Positions 56,055 through 63,000 of a stretch of 64,000 bases of DNA are shown piece by piece. The stretch spans positions 744,001 to 808,000 of the forward strand of contig NZ_RHPJ01000001.1 of NCBI RefSeq assembly GCF_004786095.1, given 5' to 3'. A program made the translations under genes and the position numbers. Within the stretch, counting starts at the first letter, position 1. Every line of letters begins with the position of its first letter. The notes under the pieces are model-generated. The model worked only from the letters and a program-made list of their open reading frames with translations, had not been told where the DNA came from and did no database searches. The DNA is from Serinibacter arcticus (GTDB lineage: Bacteria; Actinomycetota; Actinomycetes; Actinomycetales; Beutenbergiaceae).

Positions 56055-57919
56055 CGGTCGGGCTCCACCACGATGGACGGCTGCGCCTGCGGATCGCGAT
56101 CGAACTCGGGATCCACGGGACCCGAGTACCAGGGGTCATGCGTGCCCTCGGCGGTGCCGACGTCGCCGTCGTCGCCCGCGACGATCCGGCCCATGTTGTG
56201 GAGCGACTCGGTGCCGTCGTTGAAGTAGCGCGAGTGGTCGTCGAGGCTCGTGCCGTTCATGTTGCCCGTGAAGCCCCAGTCGGCGGACTCGCTCTCGTCC
56301 GCGCGGTTGACGTCCTCAGCCTCGAACCGGGTCGCGCCGTAGCCCTGCTCGGCGGGGTCGCGCCCCAGCCCGTCGGCGCCGAGGCCGACCCAGCCGTTGT
56401 CGCCGAGCCGTGCGACCGGGTCCCGGCTGGCGTTGCCGACCCAGACCTCCGGTCCGCCGAGGTCATCGGCGCTCTGCGCCTCGTCGCCCAGACCCGGGCT
56501 GCCGATCGCGATGATGTCGTCGACGTCGAGACCGTGGTCGGTCGCCGCACGGCCCACGGTGGTGGAGCCGTAGGAGTGCCCGACGACGGACATGTGCGCC
56601 GGATCGCCCTCGGCGCGCGCGGCGTTCAACCCGTCGACGTAGTCGGCGAGGCGCTCACCGCCGGCGATCGCCATGCTCTCGCTCGCCACGGAGAGGTCGG
56701 TGAACTCGGGGCTGTCGTACCCGATCCACAGGATCGTCGCGGTCGTCGCGCTCGGGTCGGAGACCCGCGCCGAGGTGTAGAGGTTCTCGGCGTTGCGGAC
56801 GTCGCTCGCGATGCTGGTCCCCTTGACCGTGGTGCCGGGGACGATGGTCGCGACGTTGTCGGCCGTGTCGGGGTTGCCGTAGGCGATCGCGACCGCGCCC
56901 TCGCCGTCGAACGCGTTCGGGTCGTACAGGTGCAGCAGCGGCGGCACCTCGACGGGCGGGTCGGAGACGGGATCGACCACGACGTTCCCGAGCGCCTCGT
57001 GGGCCGCCTGCGCGTTCTCCAGCGTCTTGCGCAGGTCCGACGGCAGCATGCCCTGCTCCTCGAGCAGCTCGAGCGCCTCGTGGGCCGCCTGCGCGTTCTC
57101 CAGCGTCTTGCGCAGGTCCGACGGCAGCATGCCCTGCTCCTCGAGCAGCTCGAGCGCCTCGAGATCCGCGGTGAGGAGAGCGCGGTTGGCCTCGTCGCGG
57201 ACCTCGGCCGGCAGCCCGTCCGCCGAGCCGATGACCTCGGGGTGCGCGGCCAGGACGGCGTACCGCTGCTCGGGCGTGAGGGCGGCCCACCACGCGGCGA
57301 CGTCCTCGGCGGAGCCGCCGCTGCCGGGGGCGCCGGGCAGTCCCATCGCCGTGTCGGCGGGATCGATGCCGCCGCCGGGCGCGGCCAGCACGGCCGCGAC
57401 GCTCGCGTTCGCCGTCAGGACGCTCCGCAGGTCGTCCTCGTTGGCCGTGGTGTCGGTCTCCATCGTGGCGATGTCGTCGACGATCGTGGTGCGACGGGTG
57501 GCGAGCTCGGAGGCCACGGCCTCCAGCTCGGTGAGATCGTCCTCGGGCGCTGCCGCGTCCACGCTGGCACGCAGGGAGTCGCAGTCGGCGTTGAACGTCG
57601 TGCGCGCGTCGACCAGGCGCTCGCGCTCGTCCAGGAGTCGCTGGAGCTCGGTCGCGTACGTGTCGGAGGCCTGCACGACGGCGCGCAGCGCCAGCGAGCT
57701 CGTCTGCGCGTTCTCGGCGGCGGCGCGCACGTAGGTCCCGTAGGAGTCCGCCGCCGCGCCCTCCCAGCCGTCGTAGGTGGCGTTGGCGTCAGCGGTCGTG
57801 TCGAGGTCGTCGAGCGTGGCCGAGACCGACAACAGGTCGTCGGCGAAGGCGACGACCTGCTCCGGGCTGCCGCTCAACCACGGGATGATCGGGACGTCCG
57901 CCGGGATCGTGATGCTCAC
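56051..57919 (-). CDS. WXG-like/DUF1023 alpha/beta hydrolase (putative type VII substrate)
   Basis: A 622-residue protein. The N-terminal about 170 residues are helical with a WXG motif in a turn (TYDGWEGAAADSYGTYV, W52-E-G54), as in type VII secretion substrates. A middle section contains the segment ALELLEEQGMLPSDLRKTL twice in a perfect 27-residue repeat. The C-terminal half is a DUF1023-type hydrolase with nucleophile elbow SVVGHSYGSTTVG (Ser), IIAIGSPGLGDEA (Asp region) and a late His (DDHSRYF or SLHNMG). The GTG at 57919 overlaps the small WXG100-like gene by 4 bp. It is probably an exported esterase/lipase; no secretion core genes lie in the window. Confidence 0.86.
   Translation of the reverse strand: MSITIPADVPIIPWLSGSPEQVVAFADDLLSVSATLDDLDTTADANATYDGWEGAAADSYGTYVRAAAENAQTSSLALRAVVQASDTYATELQRLLDERERLVDARTTFNADCDSLRASVDAAAPEDDLTELEAVASELATRRTTIVDDIATMETDTTANEDDLRSVLTANASVAAVLAAPGGGIDPADTAMGLPGAPGSGGSAEDVAAWWAALTPEQRYAVLAAHPEVIGSADGLPAEVRDEANRALLTADLEALELLEEQGMLPSDLRKTLENAQAAHEALELLEEQGMLPSDLRKTLENAQAAHEALGNVVVDPVSDPPVEVPPLLHLYDPNAFDGEGAVAIAYGNPDTADNVATIVPGTTVKGTSIASDVRNAENLYTSARVSDPSATTATILWIGYDSPEFTDLSVASESMAIAGGERLADYVDGLNAARAEGDPAHMSVVGHSYGSTTVGRAATDHGLDVDDIIAIGSPGLGDEAQSADDLGGPEVWVGNASRDPVARLGDNGWVGLGADGLGRDPAEQGYGATRFEAEDVNRADESESADWGFTGNMNGTSLDDHSRYFNDGTESLHNMGRIVAGDDGDVGTAEGTHDPWYSGPVDPEFDRDPQAQPSIVVEPDR
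56990..57161. repeat. Perfect 81-bp tandem duplication inside the lipase gene
   Basis: Two identical 81-bp units (56990-57070 and 57071-57151) followed by 10 bp of a third. The duplication is in frame and adds 27 residues (27 codons) to a helical linker between the WXG-like part and the hydrolase. Absence of any difference between copies points to a recent event or ongoing copy change. Confidence 0.95.
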
Positions 57920-58215
57920 GAGGCTTCCTCCAGCCACGCCTCGAACGCGAGCTGCGCCTCGAAGTCGGCACCGAGGTAGGCGGCGTGGGCGTCGTCGACG
58001 TTCTGCGCGATCTCCTCGACGGCGCTCGCCGTCGTCGACACGGTCGTGCTCCACGTGGTGACGAAAGCGGCGACGTCGCCGCTGACGCCCGAACCGAAGC
58101 CGCTCGTGGAGGCGTCGGCCAGCCGTCCGCTCGCCGTCGTCAGGCGCGCGTTCTCCTCGCGCCAGAACCTGGCCGACTCCATCAGGGTCGCGTAGTCGAC
58201 GGTGTAGTCACCCAC
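57916..58215 (-). CDS. Small WXG100-like protein
   Basis: A 99-residue two-helix protein of the ESX/WXG100 superfamily. Helix 1 (TLMESARFWREENARLTTASGRLADAS) and helix 2 (VAAFVTTWSTTVSTTASAVEEIAQNVDDAHAAYL) flank a Gly-rich turn, SGFGSGVSGD, in the place of the WXG turn. Length and pattern match partners that pair with a larger secreted protein. GTG at 58215 overlaps the stop region of the gene upstream and its stop overlaps the lipase gene (GTGA). It probably forms a heterodimer with the N-terminal WXG-like domain of the lipase. Confidence 0.8.
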   Translation of the reverse strand: MGDYTVDYATLMESARFWREENARLTTASGRLADASTSGFGSGVSGDVAAFVTTWSTTVSTTASAVEEIAQNVDDAHAAYLGADFEAQLAFEAWLEEAS

Positions 58216-58735
58216 GGGAGATCCTCTCGGGAGCGACCAGCGCACGCGAGCGGGCGCGCCCCACCACGACGTCGTCGCCGCGGAGCGTCAGCACCGCCCG
58301 GCCCCGGTGCACGACGATCCGCAGTGCGTGCCCGGCGAGCCGCGCATCGACGCACGGCACCGGCGAGGACGACGTCAGCCGGGCGTGCCACCCGGCGGAC
58401 CTCAACGTCGAGGGGATCTCTGCCGGCAGACCCGGCAGCGGGCCGTGAGCGGTCGCCGTCGCCTGGACCGCGCCGGCGCGAGAACCCGACCGCCAGTCGA
58501 CCTCGATCCGGGCCTCGACCTCCAGGAGCGCGCACACGTCGGTGAGCAGGCTCCCGACGTCGTCGCGCGCCTGCTCGAGGTCGTGCGCGGCCAGGTCGGG
58601 GTCGGGCGGGGACGCCTCGACCGCACCGGCCGGGTCGCTCCCGACGTCGTCGGCCGGCAGCAGGACGAGGGTCACGTCCGGGTGCCGATCGCGGAACCGC
58701 TCGTACATCGGGCCGAGGGGGGCGGGACGAGTCAT
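58208..58735 (-). CDS. Hypothetical protein, first gene of the WXG/lipase operon
   Basis: A 175-residue soluble protein. After an N-terminal strand-turn (YERFRDRHPDVTLVLLPADD) comes a helix (DLEQARDDVGSLLTDVCALLEVE) and an alpha/beta part (AVQATATAHGPLPGLP, STLRSAGWHARLTS, GHALRIVVHRGRAVLTLRGDDVVVG) whose order resembles the proteins at 54923 and 55518. The ATG at 58735 is preceded by TAGGGT, a likely -10, and a perfect dyad operator at 58773-58788. Its stop overlaps the next start. It may be a chaperone or adaptor for the exported pair; function unknown. Confidence 0.78.
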   Translation of the reverse strand: MTRPAPLGPMYERFRDRHPDVTLVLLPADDVGSDPAGAVEASPPDPDLAAHDLEQARDDVGSLLTDVCALLEVEARIEVDWRSGSRAGAVQATATAHGPLPGLPAEIPSTLRSAGWHARLTSSSPVPCVDARLAGHALRIVVHRGRAVLTLRGDDVVVGRARSRALVAPERISRG

Positions 58736-58788
58736 GGTCGCGACCCTACGAGACGCGGGCGGGGGCCGACCATGGGGACCTCTCCCCA
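58736..58788 (-). promoter_or_regulatory. Promoter with inverted-repeat operator, copy 2
   Basis: A perfect dyad TGGGGA-CCTC-TCCCCA (58773-58788; extended to CATGGGGA/TCCCCATG) lies 37 bp upstream of the operon start, with TAGGGT as -10 about 10 bp before the ATG. Identity in sequence and spacing with the site at 54872-54887 suggests one regulator controls both units of the cluster. Confidence 0.7.
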
Positions 58789-58825
58789 TGCTCGACCCCC
58801 TGTCACCGGTGGGCGTGCGGCGTCG

Positions 58826-61126
58826 TCAGCGGGGGGCCTCGTGCTCGGCCCGCACGGTGTTGGCGCGGTCCGTGCGCGTGGCGCGCAGCCGGGAGACCAG
58901 CACGGCGCCGCCGGCGATGAGTGCGGCGAGGACCGCGATGCCGATGCGCAGGGCGTGGTTGGGCTCCGCCGTCGCGCTGAGGGCCACGACGGCGGGCGCG
59001 ATCAGCAGCGCGACCAGGTTCATCACCTTGATCAGCGGGTTGATCGCCGGGCCCGCGGTGTCCTTGAACGGATCGCCGACCGTGTCGCCGATGACGGCGG
59101 CGGCGTGCTCGGGCGATCCCTTGCCGCCGTGCGCACCGTCCTCGATGATCTTCTTCGCGTTGTCCCACGCCCCGCCCGAGTTGGCGAGGAACACGGCCAT
59201 CAGCACGCCCGTGCCGATCGACCCCGCGAGGAATCCCGCGAGAGGACCGACGCCCAGCCCGAAGCCGACCGCGATGGGCGCGAACGCCGCCAGCAGACCG
59301 GGGGTCGCGAGCTCTCGCAGCGAGTCGCGCGTGCAGATGTCGACCACGCGGCTGTAGTCCGGGCGCTGCTCGCCCGTCATGATGCCCGGCATCTCACGGA
59401 ACTGGCGGCGCACCTCCAGGACGATCGCGCCGGCGGCGCGCGTGACGGCGTCGACCGCGAGACCGGAGAAGAGGAACACGGTCGCCGCCCCGAGGATCAC
59501 GCCGACCAGGGTGATCGGCGAGATGATCGAGTAGGTCATCATGGCGGCTACGAGGCCGTCCGACGCGTCGGCGACGTCGCCGCCCAGCGCCGTGAGCGAG
59601 GTGCTGACGGCGTCGGCGTACGAGCCGAAGAGCGCGGTGGCGGCGAGCACCGCCGTCGCGATGGCGATGCCCTTGGTGATGGCCTTGGTCGTGTTCCCGA
59701 CAGCGTCGAGGTCCGTGAGGATCGCGGCGCCCCGCTCGCTCACCTCACCCGACATCTCGGCGATGCCCTGCGCGTTGTCGCTGACGGGTCCGAACGTGTC
59801 CATCGCCACGATGACGCCGACCGTGGTCAGCAGGCCGCAGCCCGCCACGGCGATGAGGAAGAGCGAGAGCCAGATCGAGCCGCCGGCCAGGAGGAAGACG
59901 CCGCAGATCGCCGCCGCGATGACGCCCGCGGTGTAGACCGCCGACTCGAAGCCGACCCCGATGCCGGAGAGCACCACGGTCGCCGCACCCGTGCGGGTGG
60001 TGGCCGCGACGTGCATCGTGGGGCGCGTCGTCGTCCCGGTGTAGTAGCCGGTGATCGCCAGGATGACGCCGGCCAGCAGGACGCCGATCGCGACGGCGGC
60101 GGCCACGATCACGCGCGGGTCGCCGGCCACGTCGCCGATGTCGGCGGTGCCCTGCAGCTGCGCGAAGTCGCCCGGGAGGTAGGCGAAGGCGGCGACGGCG
60201 GCCAGCAGGACACCCGCGGCGGCGGAGACCGCGAACCCGCGATAGATCGCCCGCAGCCCGTTCTCGCCCTGGCGGATGCGCGTGAGGAACACGCCGATGA
60301 CCGCCACGACGGCGCCGATCGCCGTCACGATGAGCGGGAAGACCAGGCCCTGCTCGCCCATCGCCGCGCGGCCGAGGATGAGGGCGGCCACGAGCGTGAC
60401 GGCGTAGGACTCGAACAGGTCGGCCGCCATCCCGGCGCAGTCGCCCACGTTGTCGCCCACGTTGTCGGCGATCGTGGCGGCGTTGCGGGGGTCGTCCTCG
60501 GGGATGCCCTGCTCGACCTTGCCGACCAGGTCGGCGCCGACGTCGGCGGCCTTGGTGAAGATGCCGCCGCCGACCCGCATGAACATCGCCAGCAGCGCGG
60601 CGCCGAAGCCGAAGCCCTCCAGCACGGCGGGCGCCTCGATGCCGTAGACGAGGACGACGCCGCTGGCGCCGAGGAGACCGAGGCCGACGACGCTCATCCC
60701 GACGACGCCGCCGGTGCGAAAGGCGATCCGGGCGCCGAACTCCTGGCCGTCGGGGCGGTCGGCGGCGGCCGCGACGCGGAGGTTGGCCCGCGTGGCCAGC
60801 CACATGCCGAGGTAGCCGATGCCGGCGGAGAAGACCGCACCGAGCAGGAAGGCGACGGATCGGCCGACCTTCACCCCGCCGTCGCCCGGCAGGAGGAACA
60901 GGAGGGCGAACACGATGACGGCGAACAGGGCGAGCGTGCGCAGCTGACGGCGCAGGTAGGCGCTGGCACCCTCCTGGATGGCTTGGGCGATGTCGCGCAT
61001 CTTCGGTGAGCCCTCGGGGGCCGCGAGCACCTGACCGCGCAGGAACGCGGCGACGGCGAGCGAGGCGAGGGCGAGCACCGCGATGACCGCGACGATCACG
61101 AGACTGGGGGTCCCGAGCTGCGACAT
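58826..61126 (-). CDS. hppA: Proton-translocating pyrophosphatase (K+-independent type)
   Basis: A 766-residue membrane pyrophosphatase with about 16 transmembrane segments, using pyrophosphate to pump protons. Catalytic loops are GGGIFTKAADVGADLVGKVE, ADNVGDNVGDCAGMAADLFE and IGDTVGDPFKDTAGPAINPL. In the GNTTKAITKG segment the Lys replaces the Ala of potassium-dependent enzymes, marking the K+-independent H+ type. The ATG at 61126 has a perfect AAGGAGG site, which itself lies in the loop of a small hairpin. A long frame upstream is antisense to the next gene. Confidence 0.96.
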   Translation of the reverse strand: MSQLGTPSLVIVAVIAVLALASLAVAAFLRGQVLAAPEGSPKMRDIAQAIQEGASAYLRRQLRTLALFAVIVFALLFLLPGDGGVKVGRSVAFLLGAVFSAGIGYLGMWLATRANLRVAAAADRPDGQEFGARIAFRTGGVVGMSVVGLGLLGASGVVLVYGIEAPAVLEGFGFGAALLAMFMRVGGGIFTKAADVGADLVGKVEQGIPEDDPRNAATIADNVGDNVGDCAGMAADLFESYAVTLVAALILGRAAMGEQGLVFPLIVTAIGAVVAVIGVFLTRIRQGENGLRAIYRGFAVSAAAGVLLAAVAAFAYLPGDFAQLQGTADIGDVAGDPRVIVAAAVAIGVLLAGVILAITGYYTGTTTRPTMHVAATTRTGAATVVLSGIGVGFESAVYTAGVIAAAICGVFLLAGGSIWLSLFLIAVAGCGLLTTVGVIVAMDTFGPVSDNAQGIAEMSGEVSERGAAILTDLDAVGNTTKAITKGIAIATAVLAATALFGSYADAVSTSLTALGGDVADASDGLVAAMMTYSIISPITLVGVILGAATVFLFSGLAVDAVTRAAGAIVLEVRRQFREMPGIMTGEQRPDYSRVVDICTRDSLRELATPGLLAAFAPIAVGFGLGVGPLAGFLAGSIGTGVLMAVFLANSGGAWDNAKKIIEDGAHGGKGSPEHAAAVIGDTVGDPFKDTAGPAINPLIKVMNLVALLIAPAVVALSATAEPNHALRIGIAVLAALIAGGAVLVSRLRATRTDRANTVRAEHEAPR

Positions 61127-61163
61127 GTGTCCTCCTTGACACCACGGATCAAGGGGATCCGTG
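61127..61163 (-). promoter_or_regulatory. Paired hairpins in hppA leader, one exposing the ribosome site
   Basis: On the transcript, GTGTC-AAGGAG-GACAC (61127-61142) would place the Shine-Dalgarno in a hairpin loop next to the ATG. Directly upstream lies CACGGATC-CCCTT-GATCCGTG (61143-61163), an 8-bp hairpin. Such neighbouring structures could tune translation; this is inference from sequence. Confidence 0.4.
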
Positions 61164-61337
61164 TAGGGCGCGAGCGCCTTCGCCCGCGTTCGGCGAGTGT
61201 AGCCAGAGCGGACTCTCCGCTCCCGGAGGGGCGTCCGTGTGAGGGAAACCTCAGTGACGTCCTTGCATTTCCGCGTGACGTGCGTTGCTATGAGAGCGGC
61301 CACATCCGTGGACCGCAGGGCGAGGACGGGGTGTGCG

Positions 61338-62351
61338 ATGGTGGCGACCCGCAGGCGCGTGCGCGCATCCGCCCTGGTCATCGCCGGTGTGATCGTTCTC
61401 GCGGGGTGCACCTCCGAGCAGACCCTGGCCCCGGATCCCGCGGGCGCCGAACCCGGGTACCCGCAGTACACGCCGCCCGCGACGTCGCCCGACGGCGTGT
61501 CGCCCGGCGGCACGCCGGACCCTGTCGAGACGTCCGACGAGCCCGAGGTACCGGGCGGCTCACCGCCCGCGACGCCGACGGCGGAACCGACCCCGACGCC
61601 GACCGTGGACCCGAGCGCGACGCCCCCGCCGTCGGCGGCGCCGGAGCCCACGGCAGCACCCACGTCGGCGCCGTCGACGCCCGTGCCGACCACGCCGCCC
61701 ACCTCGGCGTCGCCCACGACGCCGGCGCCGACCACGCCCACCCCCACCACCCCGGCCGCCGTCGTCCTGCAGACCCAGACCTGGCAGCCCCCGTGCGGTG
61801 CGACGCTGACCGCGCCCCCGGACGTGAACCAGCTGTCCGTCGCCGTCAGCCTGCAGGCCATCACGAACGGTGAGCTCCGGACGGAGGCGGTGCTGACGAA
61901 CGGCGCCGAAGCGCCGATCGCCGCCGAGCACTACGCCGCCAGCGTCACGATCGCCCGGTCCGGGACCGTCGTCTCGACCTGGGTCGAGGGGCAGGACGTC
62001 GGACCGGCCATCGCCCTCGCCGCCCGCGGCACGCTCGTCGTGCCCGTCGACCACGACCTGAAGGAGACGTGCCCGGCGGCCGGCGGGGTCCGGAGCCCGG
62101 GGCCGCCCTCGGCCACCTCCACCTCCGCCGCCTCGATCTCGGCCGGTACGTCCTCCGTGGCGCCTCCGCCGCCGACCGAGGACGACCTCGTCCTGAACCC
62201 GGAGCCCGCGGTCGGCGCCGGCCAGCTCGGTCCGCTTCCTGCCGGCGACTACACCGCCGTCGTGGCGATCCACCTGGTGCGCGACGGTGCGATCGGCACC
62301 AGCGTCGTGGCGACCAGCGGCGTCGTGCCGCTGACGGTCTCCGACAGCTGA
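61338..62351 (+). CDS. Surface lipoprotein with Pro/Thr-rich stalk
   Basis: A 337-residue lipoprotein. From the ATG at 61338 the signal peptide MVATRRRVRASALVIAGVIV leads to lipobox VLAGCTS (Cys about 23). Residues about 30-145 are a Pro/Thr/Ser stalk, probably crossing the cell wall. The outer domain begins QPPCGATLTAPPDVNQLSVA and ends LPAGDYTAVVAIHLVRDG; a second Cys (KETCPAAGG) may pair with the first. The same start (CG...) and end (SAGDYQAY...) pattern occurs in the protein at 63001. It lies just upstream of an ECF sigma gene and is likely part of its regulon. Family not recognised. Confidence 0.83.
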   Translation: MVATRRRVRASALVIAGVIVLAGCTSEQTLAPDPAGAEPGYPQYTPPATSPDGVSPGGTPDPVETSDEPEVPGGSPPATPTAEPTPTPTVDPSATPPPSAAPEPTAAPTSAPSTPVPTTPPTSASPTTPAPTTPTPTTPAAVVLQTQTWQPPCGATLTAPPDVNQLSVAVSLQAITNGELRTEAVLTNGAEAPIAAEHYAASVTIARSGTVVSTWVEGQDVGPAIALAARGTLVVPVDHDLKETCPAAGGVRSPGPPSATSTSAASISAGTSSVAPPPPTEDDLVLNPEPAVGAGQLGPLPAGDYTAVVAIHLVRDGAIGTSVVATSGVVPLTVSDS

Positions 62352-62465
62352 TCGCGATCCCGACCCAACGTTCTGCCGACCACGGACGTTCTTCCAGGTG
62401 ACGGATCGAGCGGTGAGGCGTCGTCGGGGAACGACCCCCGCGCGCCCGGACAGGGGAGGCCATCG

Positions 62466-62999
62466 GTGGACGACTGGGACGAGGCTGTCGCCGGCGTCGT
62501 ACGCGAGCGGGGGGACCGTCTGCTGCGCACGGCCTACCTCCTGTGCGGCGACGCCGACGGGGCGAGGGATCTGCTGCAGGATGCCCTGGCGCGAACGATC
62601 GGCAGCAGCCGGCGACGACGCGGTGGCCCCCGCCCCGCGGGTCCGCCGACGCCTGCCGAGGCGGAGGCCTACGTCCGCCGGGCGCTGACCTCGCAGTTCC
62701 TGGACGACCGTCGCAGCGCGAGCCGCTGGCGCGGTGTCGAGCACCTCGTGGCGTCACCCGACGCCAGCCCCGATGACGCCCCGGGCCGGACCGACCTACG
62801 CCTCGACGTCGTGGCCGCCCTCGCGGCGCTGCCGCCACGACCCCGGACCTGCCTGGTGCTGCGGTACTACGCCGACCTCACCGTCGCTCAGATCGCTGCG
62901 GAGCTGCGGCTCGCCGAGGGGTCCGTCAAGCGCTACCTGCACGACGGGACGGCGGCGCTCGGCGCCACGCTGACCCCCAGCACGGTCGAGGAGGCCTGA
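62466..62999 (+). CDS. ECF sigma factor, SigE-like family
   Basis: A 177-residue sigma-70 factor like the actinobacterial SigE-family group. Region 2 is FLLRTAYLLCGDADGARDLLQDAL-like (RLLRTAYLLCGDADGARDLL) and region 4 is LPPRPRTCLVLRYYADLTVAQIAAELRLAEGSVKRYLHDG. A Gly/Pro linker joins them. GTG start at 62466. It is followed after 1 bp by the membrane protein at 63001, which is likely its anti-sigma or target. The 114 bp upstream hold a 7-bp direct repeat, ACGTTCT, spaced by about 18 bp, which may be part of its own promoter. Confidence 0.92.
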   Translation: MDDWDEAVAGVVRERGDRLLRTAYLLCGDADGARDLLQDALARTIGSSRRRRGGPRPAGPPTPAEAEAYVRRALTSQFLDDRRSASRWRGVEHLVASPDASPDDAPGRTDLRLDVVAALAALPPRPRTCLVLRYYADLTVAQIAAELRLAEGSVKRYLHDGTAALGATLTPSTVEEA

Positions 63000-63000
63000 G

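Noticed and set aside
58826-61864. 1,012-residue form of the pyrophosphatase
   Set aside because: The extension is antisense to the lipoprotein at 61338; the ATG at 61126 has a perfect ribosome site and normal family length.
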